From Colocasia esculenta (Eukaryota > Streptophyta > Magnoliopsida > Alismatales > Araceae), in the NCBI GenBank assembly GCA_014218235.1, contig CM024753.1, forward strand, positions 183,806,348-183,870,347: DNA of 64,000 nt, read 5' to 3'. The notes below the pieces were generated by a model. The model was not told the origin of the DNA. It worked only from the letters and a program-made list of their open reading frames with translations, and ran no database searches. Shown here one piece after another: positions 12,173-24,206 of this stretch. Positions within the stretch are counted from its first letter, which is position 1; each line of letters starts with the position of its first letter. Made by a program: the position numbers and the translations under genes.

Positions 12173-14963
12173 TATCACGTCCCGACATTTAATATATCTA
12201 TAAATGCCAGAATGTGAACGAATAAGAAATCAAGAGTAAAATTTGAACTACTCGAGTAGAAAACTGCTCGAAGGCTTCACTAAATAAAAATTTATTAACT
12301 ATCGTTCTACAGGTATTACATGATTTTCAATTTACAATTCAAAAGTAAACACCACAAAGGTTGATCTCTCAGCCCACAAATCCTGATGTCCCACCTTCTA
12401 GAACTGTAGATTACCTGAGAAAAAGTAGGATTTGATGAACTAACTAGCCCAGTAGGATTCAATCTTCTAATCAAAAGGACTATGATAACCAAAGAATAGA
12501 CAAGAAACTTAACTGTTAGCACTATTGAATATCAAAGATGATTGGATGACCATATCAATAGATAACAATTGTAGAACAGAAGTACTAAACAAGATTGCAC
12601 GATCAAGAATTCAGGACAACAATTCACGTTCTGGTTCAAATACATATCCAACTCATGATAAAATAACATGATGACTAATCAAGCTTGTATGATGCATTGC
12701 CAAACATCCACAGATCTTTATCGTTCCGTACGGCCAGTAAACGAATTTGGGTTCTCCTCCCAGGACTCGACCAGCCCCATTTGCACAGGCATATAACTCA
12801 ACTAAGTCCAAAGACCCACAAATTATCATCATAATAATTTTCTATAAAAGATTCAAGTGGGGGTACACAAGTGCTCAATATCTAACATGTAACAAAGGTG
12901 TAAGGATTAATGCCAATGATTTCAAAAGGTTGTAGCCATGTAGGTATATGTTGTGTTGAAGACAGGTCAAATGTGTGTCGACACAGGTCAAGTGTGTGTC
13001 AACACATCCTGTGTTTTCCAGAACACAATCAGAAGAAATGAAGACAGTTGTGTCGACACAGGTCAGATGTGTGTCGACACAGGTCAAGTATGTGTCGACA
13101 CAGGTCAAATGTGTGTCGACACATCCTATGTTTTCTAGAACACAGTTAGAAGAGAGGAAGACAGTTGTGACGACACAGGTCAGATGTGTGTCGACACAGG
13201 TCAAGTATGTGTCGACACAGGTCAAATGTGTGTCGACACATCGTGTGTTTTCCAGAACACAGTCAGAAGAGAAAAAGAAGAAGAAGCAAAAGAATCCTAC
13301 AACATGGGTGGCATGAAAAACTTATGAAAGGAAGATTATTGTATATACAACCCTTCTAAGAGATTTTTCCTTGCATCTAGTAAGAAGTTCTTCACAAGTA
13401 TACTTGGCTAAGACATGAGCATTAGCTAAAGCATGAACACAATGGACAGAAGGGCATACCTAATGATCTTTATAGAACATAAATCAAGGTGCGAATATGG
13501 TATACACTTAGACTCAGGATTCTAACAAAAGAAGGAGAGGTGATTACAGAAAAGAAAATCATTTCTACTGGTTTCAACAACACAAATCAGAACGAGTACA
13601 TGGTAAGACATTTAAACACAAGGTTCTTAGAAAAAGAAGGAGACAAGAAGGAGAGAAATCAAGAGAGAATCCTACCAGTATAGAAGGATATATCTAAAGA
13701 CATGAGTGTCAATCTAGAAATATAAACTCAAAGGAAGAGAAGTAACCAAGAGAGTTTACTGAACCTCATGCCAATGTGAGGTCAAAGTATATGCTTGAAC
13801 TTCCAAACTTTAAAAAGAGGAGAAGCAAGAGAAGACGACAAGAAGAAAGAATCCTACTAGTACCTAAGATTACATCTAAGGACATGAGTGTTGATTTTAG
13901 AAATACGAACTTAATGGTAAAGAAGCAACTAGGCGAGCTTACTGAATCTCATGTCCACGTGAGGTCAAAGTAGGTACTTGAATTCCAAAACTTAGAAGGA
14001 AGGAGAAGTAAGAGATGAAGACAAGAAGAAGGAATGAATCCTACCTGACTTAGGAAGATGAAAGCCTTCTCTTCTCCTCAACGAAGATGACCACAGTAGC
14101 AGGGAGAAGGAAACTGTAAGGCTGCAGAGGTAGCAGCAACAAGTGATGAAGCAGTAGCAGCCACGGCAAGAACAGTAGTAGCAGCAGTAGCAGGAGTAGG
14201 AATAAGAGTAGTAGGAGCAGTAGCAGCAGTAGCAAGAGCAGGAGCAGGAAGTGGAAAGATCCACACGATGGGTAGAGGGAAGGCTTATATAACCTCCCAA
14301 CTCTCATGCATGTATGACACGTAGGCCATACATGTGGAGCCGTAAGACTCCCTTTTACCATGCCAAGCCACGTTTGCCATGCATGGTTCCCAAGGCTTAC
14401 ACCTAAGGTGAGACGTATAAGCAGTTTAACCTATGTAATAGAAGCTTACATAACCCATATTACGTAAGCAAGAACTAACCCAGAAAATAGTTACCGTAAA
14501 TAGGTAATAATTCAGTTGGCCTATTTAACCTCAAATTTTTATACTCAGATGGTGTCCATTCAAGTTGAAATTTCAACCATAGGCTAATGGGAAGGTTTTA
14601 CAAATTATGGTGATTTTAGTTTAATTTTTAGAATTTATTTTCACCCAGAAAAAAAATATCTAAAAAATCATTACGTCGACTTAATCTTGAAATCCGTGCA
14701 TCAACAATTCTGGATATTTACATTTCTGATATCAGCACATTTTTCTAAAAATTATGGTGTTTTCATATTTCAATTTCATTACAAAATTATGGTGTCGCCC
14801 TATCGGAGCATGCACCTCTGAGTAAGACACTAGAATAACATTTACTAATACAAATTAATCCTAAATTAAAGTTAATTACATCACATGATAATAGTTATGT
14901 TTAACAATCAAAATTTTCACATTTTTATAAATTTCAAATAAATAAAATTTTTGGGGTGTTACA
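12173..14963 (-). repeat. 3' LTR of element D
   Basis: Colinear with 17313-20146. It ends GGGGTGTTACA, so on the minus strand it begins TGTAACACCCC. The minus strand also has the conserved ATCCTACTGGG motif (near 12445) and a TATA-like TTATATAAG (near 14285). Leu- and Ala-rich open frames at 14050-14361 come from an AGC/AGT trinucleotide microsatellite. Confidence 0.9.
12953..13270. repeat. GTGTCGACAC palindrome array in the left LTR of D
   Basis: Direct repeats of about 20 bp, GTGTGTCGACACAGGTCAAG, lie in three blocks separated by an ATCCTGTGTTTTCCAGAACACAG spacer that is itself imperfectly palindromic (CTGTGTT/AACACAG). About eight TGTCGACA copies are intact and two have lost the CpG. The matching array in the other LTR is at 18165-18450. 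Unlike the Copia arrays, it lies downstream of the putative TATA in the sense of the element. Confidence 0.85.
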
Positions 14964-15623
14964 ACTCTCCCCCACTAAGAAAAGAGTTTGGTCCTCCAAA
15001 CTCCATAACTAGTTTGGATGGATCACAAGGATTATGTTTTCAGCCTTTTAAATTTTATTTAGTCCAGATTAGTCTTATCAATCTTGTCATGATTATTATA
15101 TCATACGATGTGTGCATCCACTATATATATTGTTGTCATGACACCGTCAGTTGATGGGAATCTGAATATTAATCAACATTTTTAGATCCTAAGAAGCCAT
15201 GTTGTGATCATGGGTTCAATTAGATGCATTCTCTACTATGTTCTTTATTTCTGGCAGTAGTATATTAAGTATTGAGTAAATCCTTGTTAATAGCATATTA
15301 TACTTAAGGTCTCCCCCACTAAAGAATAACCTTAATCATCATAGAGTTATATGAATACATATTCCTTTGGAAAGGGTAATAAGGCATGACGAGAATGATG
15401 AGTATTGAAAATATGATGATAGACAACAAAAATTTTATTTATCACATAAAGTTTCTAGTACAAAACTCGATAATCAGCCTTACAAAATTACATGGATTGG
15501 CAAAACTTACTAAGCTTTGACATGCTATAACAACTAAACTCAAGCATCTCCCACTATACTCTAGTACGACCGACTTATACATAAAAATTATTTCTAATGG
15601 CCTCAGTCAATTCTCCTTATGGC
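14964..15623 (-). other. Polypurine tract and 3' interior of element D
   Basis: On the minus strand CTTAGTGGGGGAGAGT (14964-14979 region) abuts the 3' LTR and is the polypurine tract that primes plus-strand synthesis. A second similar run is near 15310. The rest is AT-rich with no recognisable pol sequence. Confidence 0.75.
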
Positions 15624-16019
15624 TTAAAGTCTTCCTGAACTCGTCTTTGTTCTGAGATAGTATGGACATTTGGAGATCCGATGCTTTAGACTTCCGCACC
15701 TCAAACATGCTCCTTGTCTCCACCAACAGTTTTCTTTGACATGGCCCGGTTTGTGACAACATGCACAAGCTTCCTTAGGCTGTGCCTTGACATTCTCTTG
15801 CTTGTTGGCCTTCTTGATCTTTTTGTTCTTCTTGTTCCTCTTCATCGTCTTATTGTCAGTTGTTTCTCTATTGTTGAAGGGAACTGTTCTCTTCTTTATA
15901 GATACTGTAACACTCACTCTTTCTTGGGAGTTTGTACTTCTAATGTTTCCATGTAGTTCCATTTTCCCTTGATCACCGACTGGAACTACTCGCTCCAAGG
16001 ACTGAGCAAGGTTGTTCAT
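15624..16019 (-). pseudogene. gag: Gag C-terminal fragment of element D with two zinc knuckles
   Basis: A 131-codon open stretch encodes a basic, Lys/Asn-rich segment followed by CACCHKPGHVKENC (CX2CX4HX4C) and the start of a second knuckle, CLRCGSLKHRISKCP. Paired knuckles of this form are usual at the end of gag in Tekay/Del-type chromoviruses, where they bind genomic RNA. The capsid part is missing and the frame is not continued by any pol domain. Upstream (16020-17312) the gag region is replaced or interrupted by the Copia solo LTR. It is a remnant; whether the short frame is ever translated cannot be told. Lineage assignment within Gypsy rests on the knuckles and LTR style only. Confidence 0.75.
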
Positions 16020-16227
16020 TGCATATTGAACCTTTTTCTAATGTGTTTCTTCTCCCATCATGCTGGACTAAGCAAACAAATTTAAGTTGAGTTAATCAAT
16101 CATGTAGTTTAAAACTCAGCTTTTCTAACTATACTATTAGTACAACTGTTTACTGTGTGTATCTAGTTACTTGATACATTAACCTTCGTGATTAAATGAT
16201 GTCTTTTCCTTATAGGACTTTAAGATA

Positions 16228-17180
16228 TGACAGATGATTTAGGTTATGTCCATGGTTTTGATGATGTTATAAGTCAAGCAAAATGTAATAAATATCTAAC
16301 ACAAGTCTTTTATATCATAAGAAAACTCATAAAGTCAAAAGGTCTTTTAAGTGTGTTGACCCTGATTACTTCATAGGTCGACACACGAGTAATACTGAGT
16401 GAGCTACTGAAGTTTGGTGATGCATATGAGTCGATTCTATTCAAAGGTTAGGTCGACACTACGTGGAGATCAGGTCGGCTCTAATCAAGTTTCCAATTAA
16501 CGCTTAGAGAAAATTACGGCTTGAGGTTGACTCCAAATGGAGGTTAGGTTGACTCTACTGAAACTTTTCCTACTGATCCAAGTCAAATTATTTGTGTGTG
16601 TTGACACACCATGCTGCTGATCAGTTGAAGCAAAGCTTTGGAATTTAACTCAACTCAGAGACAATTGATCCTGGTATTACAATTAGAAGAGGAATTTGAT
16701 GAGCTCAAGCCTGAAGAGGATGCATTTGGGAGTTCAAGGAATCATCTGACGAAAGCCAAACTCTAGTGCAGAGTGTTGGCATATTTCTGCATTTCTTCAT
16801 AAATCTCCCTAGTCTGATATTTTTCTATTCCTTCTCTTCACCAATCTGTTTGGTTGTCTACTCCAATAGAAGTAAATAAATTTAATCCTACACTGTGTGT
16901 GTAAGGTTTGTGAGATTTAAAATAATCTTGAAACTTTGAAATCATCAATTGTGTGAGTGTTTCACACATTTAAGTTGTTAGAGAAGCCTTACTTGGTTTA
17001 GTAAGGGGTGGATGTAGGTCTCCACACAGGAAATGAACCACCTTAAACATTTTGCTTGCTTTGTGTGGTTTGAAGTGCACCGACTACACTATTTCATCTG
17101 ATTTAATCATAGTCTTGACCTTTTAAATTTTAATTGATCAATATCTATTCACCCACCACTAGATATTCATTTCATACACA
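16228..17180 (+). mobile_element. Solo LTR of a small Copia element nested in D
   Basis: Begins TGACAGATGATTTAGG and ends TTCATACACA. The flanks AGATA (16223-16227) and ACATA (17181-17185) differ by one base. The 3' part resembles SIRE-type LTR ends (CTATTCACCCACCACTAG). It contains AGGTCGACAC and GAGTCGATTC motifs at 16370-16620. No coding sequence. The exact borders are less certain than for other elements here. Confidence 0.55.
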
Positions 17181-17297
17181 ACATAATCTATATCCAAATT
17201 TACTTATCTGGCTCATCCTCAGGCTTTCTACCCATCCTCAGGTCACTACAGGATGTTGAAGACCAATAACTCTAAAGTATTTGGATCCTCAACCGAT

Positions 17298-17309
17298 GCT
17301 CTGATACCA
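17298..17309 (-). other. Primer-binding site of element D
   Basis: On the minus strand TGGTATCAGAGC, complementary to the 3' end of initiator-Met tRNA, lies three bases inside the LTR at 17313. Its orientation confirms that D lies on the minus strand. Confidence 0.9.
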
Positions 17310-17312
17310 TTC

Positions 17313-20146
17313 TGTCACGTCCCGACATTTAATATATCTATAAATTCCGGAATGTGAACGAATAAGAAATCAAGAGTAAAATTTGAACTACTCGAGCAGA
17401 AAATTGCTCGGAGACTTCACTGAATAAAAATTTAGTAACTGTCATTCTACAGGTATTACATGATTCTCAATTTACAATTCAAAAGTAAACACCACAAAGG
17501 TTGATCTCTCAGCCCACAAATCCCAATGTCCTACCTTCTAGAACTGTAGATTACCTGAGAAAAAGTAGGAGTTGATGAGCTAACTAGCCCAGTAGGATTC
17601 AATCTTCTAATCAAAAGGACTATGATAACCGAAGAATAGACAAGAAACTTAATTGTTAGCACTGCTGAATATCAAAGATGATTGGATGACCATGTCAATA
17701 GATAACAATTGTAGAACAGAAGTACTGAACAAGATTGCACGGTCAAGAATTCAGGACAACAATTCACGTTCTGGTTCAAATACATATCCAACTCATGATA
17801 AAATAACATGATGACTAATCAAGCTTGTATGATACAATGCCAAACATCCACAGATCCTTTATCATTCCGTACGACCAGTAAACGAATTCAGGTGCTCCTC
17901 CCAGGACTAGACCAGCCCCATTTGCACAGGCATATAACTCAACTGAGTCCAAAGACCCACAAATTGTCATCATAATACTTTTCTATAAAAGATTCAAGTA
18001 GGGGTACACAAGTGCTCAAGATCTCACATGTAACAAAGGTTTAGGGATTAATACCAATGATTCCAAAAGGTTGTAGCCATGTAGGAAACAATCAAACTTA
18101 GGTTGATTAAGAACAATCCATAGCTAAAAGAATGATCCCTCACAGTGGTATATGTTGTGTTGAAGATAGGTTAAATGTGTGTCGACACAGGTCAAGTGTG
18201 TGTCGACACATCCTGTGTTTTCAGAACACAGTTAGAAGAAATGAAGACAGTTGTGTCGACACAGGTCAGATGTGTGTCGACACAGGTCAAGTGTGTCGAC
18301 ACAGGTTAAATGTGTGTCGACACATCCTATGTTTTCTAGAACACAGTTAGAAGAGAGGAAGACAGTTGTGTCGACACAGGTCAAATGTGTGTCGACACAG
18401 GTCAAGTATGTGTCAACACATGTCAAATGTGTGTCGACATATCCTGTGTTTTCCAGAACACAGTCAGAAGTGAAAAAGAAGAAGAAGAAGAAGAATAATC
18501 CTACAACATGGGTGACATGAAAAACTTATGAAAGGAATATTATTGTATAGACAACCCTTCTAAGAGGTTTTTCCTTGCATCTAGTAAGAAGTTCTTCACA
18601 AGTATACTTGGCTAAGACATGAGCATTAGCTAAAGCATGAACACAATGGACAGAAAGGCATACCTAATGATCTTTACAGAACATAAATCAAGGTGTGAAT
18701 ATGGTATACACTTAGACTCGGGATTCTAATAAAAGAAGGAGAGGTGATTACAGAAAAGAAAATCATTTCTACTGGTTTCAACAACACAAATCAGAACGGG
18801 TACACGGTAAGACACTTAAACACAAGGTTCTTAGCAAAAGAAGGAGACAAGAAGGAGAGAAATCAAGAGAGAATCCTACCAGTACAGAAGGATACATCTA
18901 AAGACATGAGTGTCAATCTAGAAATATAAACTCAAAGGAAGAGAAGTAACCAAGAGAGTTTACTGAACCTCATGCCAATGTGAGGTCAAAGTAGATGCTT
19001 GAACTTCCAGACTTTAAAAGGAGAAGCAAGAGAAGACGACAAGAAGAAAGAATCCTACTAGTACCTAAGATTACATCTAAGGACATGAGTGTTGATTTTA
19101 GAAATACGAACTTAATGGTAAAGAAGCAACTAGGCGAGCTTACTGAATCTCATTCCACGTGAGGTCAAGGTAGGTACTTGAATTCCAAAACTTAGAAGGA
19201 AGGAGAAGTAAGAGATGAAGACAAGAAGAAGGAATGAATCCTACCTGACTTAGGAAGATGAAGGCCTTCTCTTCTCCTCAACGAAGATGCCCACAGTAGT
19301 AGGGACAAGGAAACTATAAGGCTGCAGAGGTAGCAGCAACAAGAGATGAAGCAGTAGTAGCCATGGCAAGAATAGTAGCAGGAGCAGGAATAGGAGTAGC
19401 AGCAGCAGCAGCAGTAAGAGCAAGAGCAGGAAGTGGAAAGATCCACACGATGGGTAGAGGGAGGGCTTATATAACCTCCCAACTCTCATGCATGTATGGC
19501 ACGTAGGCCATACATGTGGAGCCGTAAGACTCCCTTTTACCATGCCAAGCCACGTTTGCCATGCATGGTTCCCAAGGCTTACACCTAAGGTGAGACGTGT
19601 AGGTGGTTTAACCCATGTAATAAGAGCTTACATAACCCATATTACGTAAGCAAGAATTAACCCAGAAAATAGTTACCGTAAATAGGTAATAATTCAGGTG
19701 GCCCATTTGACCCCAAATGTTTATACCCAGATGGAGTCCATTCAAGTTGAAATTTCAACCATAGGCTAATGGGAAAGTTTTACAAATTATAGTGATTTTA
19801 GTTTAATTTTTAGAATTTATTTTTCACTCAGCAAAAATTACCCGAAAAATTATTGCGTCGACTTAATCTTGAAATCCGCACGTCAACAATTCTAAATATT
19901 TACATTTCTGATATCAACATATTTTTTTAAAAATTATGGTATTTTCAAATTTCAATTTCGTTACAAAATTCTAGTGTCGCCCTGTCGGAGCGCGCACCTC
20001 TGAGTAAGACACTAGAATAACATTTTACTAATACAAATTAATCTTAAATTAAAGTTAATTACATCACATGATAGTAGCTATGTTTAACAATCAAAATCTT
20101 CACATTTTTTTAATTTTCAAATAAATAAAATTTTTGGGGTGTTACA
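17313..20146 (-). repeat. 5' LTR of element D
   Basis: Intact termini TGTCACGTCC and GGGGTGTTACA. It carries the second GTGTCGACAC array (18165-18450) and the AGC/AGT microsatellite near 19300-19430. Differences from the left LTR are scattered substitutions and small indels, including array contraction, indicating moderate age. Confidence 0.9.
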
Positions 20147-20151
20147 GGTAC

Positions 20152-20780
20152 GCCGATCGGATTCTTATTTCAGATTTGGACCCCCGCCTTGCGTGTTCTT
20201 ACCCTTTTCATTTGGATTTTTTAAAGATTAGTGGTTTGAGCGCCGAACCCAAACCCGAAATCTGATTAGGATTCCGTCAGTTCCTACACATCACTCTCAC
20301 CCACCCGATCATGTCGGAGCGACGGCACGGCGATCAGATGCCTATTTTAGATTTTGGACCCCTGGCTTGCGTGTTCTAACCCTTTCCATTTGGGTTTTTT
20401 AAGATTAGTGGTTTGAGCGTCGAACCCAAACTGGGAATCCGATTAGCATTCCGTCAGTTCCCACAAGTCACTCTCACCCACCCAGTCGTGTCGGAGCAAA
20501 CGACACGCCGATCGGATCCTTATTTTAGATTTTGGACCCCTGACTTGCGTGTTCTAACCCTTTTTATTTGGATTTTTTTTAATATTATTCGTTTGAGCGC
20601 CGAATCCAAACTGAGAATCCAATTAGGATTCTATCAGTTCCCAAACGTCACTCTCACCCACTCGGTCTTGTCGGAGCGAGCGGCACACCGATCGGATCTC
20701 TATTTCAGATTTTGGATCCCCGGCTTGCATGTTTTAACCCTTTTCATTTGAATTTTTTTAAGATTAATGGTTTGCGTGTT
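20152..20780. repeat. Tandem array of ~180-bp units inside the CACTA, right block
   Basis: Continuation of the array interrupted by D. The GATTAGTGG unit starts recur near 20226, 20404, 20582 and 20760. The array ends against the tnp1-like gene remnant. Confidence 0.88.
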
Positions 20781-20859
20781 CTAACAGTTTGGATTAGTGG
20801 TTTGATTTCATTCAAACTATATGAAATTAAAAGTAATACTGACCTAAGGGGCTTGCTGT

Positions 20860-22200
20860 GAGCTGCCTACTCCTCGGATGGCAGCCACCAGCTGCTCGAC
20901 CATGGTGCCAAGGTGCAGCGGCAGCTGCTATGATAGCTCTTCCCAGATGAGGGTTCTGATGTCGTCTCCACCACTGCCAGGCGTCGCAGCAGACGAACTC
21001 GTGTAGGTCGGAAGAACGACTGTACTCGCATATGAGGATAAGACTGGAGTAGTATCCAGGCTGCCCCCAAAGCCGTACACTCCGCCCTTCCGCGGCCCTC
21101 CCGCTGCGTCGACCCAGGCCTTCGAATCCAAGTCAGGTTGGGGAGTACCCTCTACATAGCAATCTGTCATCGTCCTGCCATAGGTCTCCTGCAAAACAAA
21201 TTAAAAATGTATTATTTATTACATATTTATTTAATCTCTAAATTGAAAAAAATATATTTTGACTTACGAAAATCGTGCGAGCACTCTCGCTGACAAAGTC
21301 ATCCGTCCCCTTCCGCTTATGAGTCTGATCAAATAACTCGTGAAATGTAGGGGCACGCTTGAGCTCGTGACGCTTACAATTCAACAAAAGTAGTTAGTTT
21401 CACAATAATAATTAATGTATTAAGCAATTGAAACTTGATATACTTACCAATTTCTAGTTGTGGGTGGCATAAGACACCGACCCACTAGTATGCACATTCT
21501 TTTCCGGATGAGTTGCCCGATTGCGTTTAACAGCCTGTGACCTCTCCTGCTATGGTCCAGTAGCCCAACGATGACAAAGGGACTCTTAATAGTCCCTTCT
21601 CATCCACACCAGGCCGTAATCCATCCAAGTTGCGGGATCCTGGCTGCATGTGATCTTCGTCGCCTTGTCTCGGGCCTCCCACATTGACTTTCTGAAATTA
21701 GTCTGGGCAGTAGACTCCTAGATGGCTCGTGCTCGAGGGAGATCCTTTTCTCTCATGAACATGTACCTCCGCTGTTCAAAAAATAAATTACTCAAGTTTG
21801 TGCACTAAGAGAGAGAGAGAGATAGTAATTAGAGAAATGACTCCAAATCAGTAAAAATTAATAATACCGTGAACATATCAAATAACAGATCCCGGACGGA
21901 CAGGGGGAACTCTTTCGATGAGTCCACTAGTCCTAGAACGTGTGCGTGCAACAATGATGTAATATAGCAGGAAGCAGATCCTGGATCTATCTTCCCCCTG
22001 CAATTGCACATTAATTTTCTACATGAACTATATAACGTAAATAACAAATACAATAAGCTTGAAGTGATTAAGTTTACCCAAAAATCCAGTATGGCTGGCA
22101 TCCAGTTGGCTGAGCCACCTCCTTCGCCGCTGGATGATGATGGCTCTCTACCTCTGTTGTAAAAATTTAGTACACTATTATTAAAAAAAATTGAAGACAA
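20860..22200 (-). pseudogene. Broken tnp1-like (En/Spm Ptta-type) transposase gene of the CACTA
   Basis: Three coding blocks separated by AT-rich intron-like gaps are read on the minus strand. An N-terminal block (22190-21870) has a Ser/Gly-rich stretch then SCYITSLLHAHVLGL. A middle block (about 21775-21465) has RRYMFMREKDLPRAR, NFRKSMWEARDKATK and RNRATHPEKNVHTSGS. A third block (about 21390-20870) has FHELFDQTHKRKG and ETYGRTMTDCYVEGTPQPDL. This order and spacing recalls the plant En/Spm transposase family PF03004 (Transposase_24), the accessory protein of CACTA elements. In-frame stops near 21718 and 21588 make it non-functional. No search was possible, so the family call rests on motif recognition. 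Confidence 0.75.
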
Positions 22201-22229
22201 GAAACGTACTAAAGTATGGAAACATGCAT

Positions 22230-22610
22230 GTACCTATTGCTGAATGTGGGACAAGTGACGCTATTGGGCGTAATGCGGATCGTGCAAAATTATTAAAATG
22301 TTAGAAAATATAAATTTAATATGAACAGTAATATATAGAGTTTTATGTTTGGTTACCTATATATATACCTGTTGTCGGGACAACCGGCATAGTCGGGGAG
22401 GTAGACCTTGTAAAATTATATGTACGTTAGAAAATATAAAGTTAATATGAACAGTAATATATATATATATATATATATATCTTTGGGACAACCGGCATAG
22501 TCGAGGAGGCGGACCCTACAAAATTATATACACGTTAGAAAATATAAATTTAATATACACAGTAAACTAAAATAATTGAGTTGATTACATATATATCTAT
22601 CGGCATAGAC
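22230..22610. repeat. Three ~120-bp tandem units with a TA microsatellite
   Basis: GACAACCGGCATAGTCG, GTTAGAAAATATAAA and GAACAGTAATATATA recur around 22260-22340, 22375-22470 and 22480-22570, with an (AT) run at about 22453-22482. It lies between the tnp1-like and tnp2 remnants and is probably an expanded intergenic or intron segment. Confidence 0.7.
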
Positions 22611-22794
22611 CCTCGGCCTACAGAAGTAGAGGGTGCACCGGACGAGGTGGACCCCCTCCAACTACGTCCTCCACGCACCATATCTCTATTGAGAACAATA
22701 AAGATAAAACATATCATCAGCACTCAAATTTGAAGTAGCTATTTAATAATATATAATTAGCAACAATACACAGTTCTTACAAAATTTTGTAATA

Positions 22795-24206
22795 TTATCT
22801 ATATTTATCATCAGATGCTGAAGATATGTCTAATTCAACGTCATCCTCTTCGTCCTCATCATCAGTCCACTCCTCCTCCTCATCAGACTCCACCTCCCGC
22901 TCAACAACATGATCATCAAGGGCATTTGGGTTAGCTTCTTCCTCTTCGTTATCCTTATATAAGAAAATTGTTTCATTTATATCATCTATACTGAACTGCG
23001 TAGAAGGAGCCAACTATCATGGGTCACTCCAGTCTGATTGGAAAAAATTGTCATTAACATCTTCTAGCTCTATATCAGCCGGGAGAAGCTCATACTCAGG
23101 GAATAGTCTTGTTTTCACTCTACTCAGGGAAAAAATATGACGTATCATACATATATACCTATATTAACCGGGAGAAGCTCATACTCAGGGAAAAAATATG
23201 TCGTATCAAAAGTGTTGACCAATAAGGCAATTCCTAAAAAATACTTTGCTTCACCCAATTGTGATCCTTCCTAAAACTTGGGATTTGTCAGGTACTACCA
23301 GCCAGTTGTGATACAGTCGGTAAGTTCTGGACCCGCCTCACCATGTTTCCACCAGACACCCGTTCCATATCTACCTCATCCAATTCAATTGTATTTTTCA
23401 TAAATGAATCCTTCTACTTTCGGAAAGGATGGTCACTTGGTAGAAACTGACAATGACAATCGAACCAACATGCTTTTCTCCCAGATTTCAACACGAATGA
23501 TTTTGAATCCTCTATACAATAAGGACATGCCAACCTCCCATGTGTGCTCCAGCCAGATAGCTTGTCGTACACTGGAAAGCCACTTATTGTCCACATTAAT
23601 GCAGCCTTCAAATTGAAATTCTATTTTCTGGATGCGTCATAAGTGAGAACCTCATCTGACCATAACAATTTCAGCTCATTAATCAATGGTCTGAGATATA
23701 TGTCTAATTTTTTTCCTGGACTTTTTGGACTAGGAATCAGCAATTAAAGGAAGAGATTCTCACGCTTCATTTACATGCATGTCGGAAGGTTGTATATACG
23801 GTGTTAAAAATACTGGCCAATATTCATATGTTCAGCTGTCTTTGGGGACATGAACAACCACTGCAATCTGGGTGTGATCGGAAAGTACCACAGTGACTTA
23901 TATGGAACATCCTTCTGCGTTGACTTGTCTTCTCTCTTAGGCTTGAATATATCATGCTTGCAGATACAACATGATGTCTTATCTGCATCATCTTTGTAGT
24001 ACAACATACAATGATTAGAACATCTATCAATTTTCATAAAATACAAGCCCCAGATCATTCACCATCTTCTTCGCACTGTAAAAAACATCGGGCAACCTAT
24101 CTGATTAAGGAATCATACTCTTGACGAGTAAGAGAATCCGATCAAAACAACTCTCGCTCATATGAAATTCAGACTTCAAATTCAGTAGCTGCGACACTAC
24201 AGACAG
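22795..24206 (-). pseudogene. tnp2: Broken tnp2 transposase gene of the CACTA
   Basis: Read on the minus strand, the 5' part (24206-23804) has HMSESCFDRIL, PDVFYSAKKMVNDLGL, IDRCSNHCMLYYKDD and YFPITPRLQWLFMS, the usual N-terminal order of Transposase_21 (PF02992) in plant CACTA elements. The next block (about 23660-23414) has LLWSDEVLTYDAS, ALMWTISGFPVYDKLSGWSTHGRLACPYC and WFDCHCQFLPSDHPFRK. A Glu/Asp-rich tail (23013-22795) may be the C terminus. The protein would bind and cut the element ends. The central part after HPFRK is missing, stop codons and frame changes interrupt the rest, and the 5' end is cut off by element B at about 24206, so it is non-functional. Confidence 0.85.

Larger units (their letters stand above)
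12173..20146 (-). mobile_element. Element D: gag-only Gypsy (chromovirus-like) retrotransposon, minus strand
   Basis: Two LTRs of 2791 and 2834 bp flank a 2.35-kb interior; the target duplication GGTAC is at 12168-12172 and 20147-20151. On the minus strand the order is 5' LTR (20146-17313), initiator-Met primer site, gag remnant, polypurine tract, 3' LTR (14963-12173). No protease, RT or integrase remains. One terminal base has changed (TATCACGTCC at 12173 versus TGTCACGTCC at 17313). A small Copia solo LTR is nested at 16228-17180. Confidence 0.92.

Noticed and set aside
12875..13316. Cys/Thr/Asp-repeat 'proteins' on both strands (and at 18132-18520)
   Set aside because: They are translations of the GTGTCGACAC tandem repeat in the LTRs of D, open in several frames at once.
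14050..14361. Leu-rich membrane-like frames on the minus strand (also 19192-19543)
   Set aside because: AGC/AGT microsatellite inside the LTR; three frames are open simultaneously.
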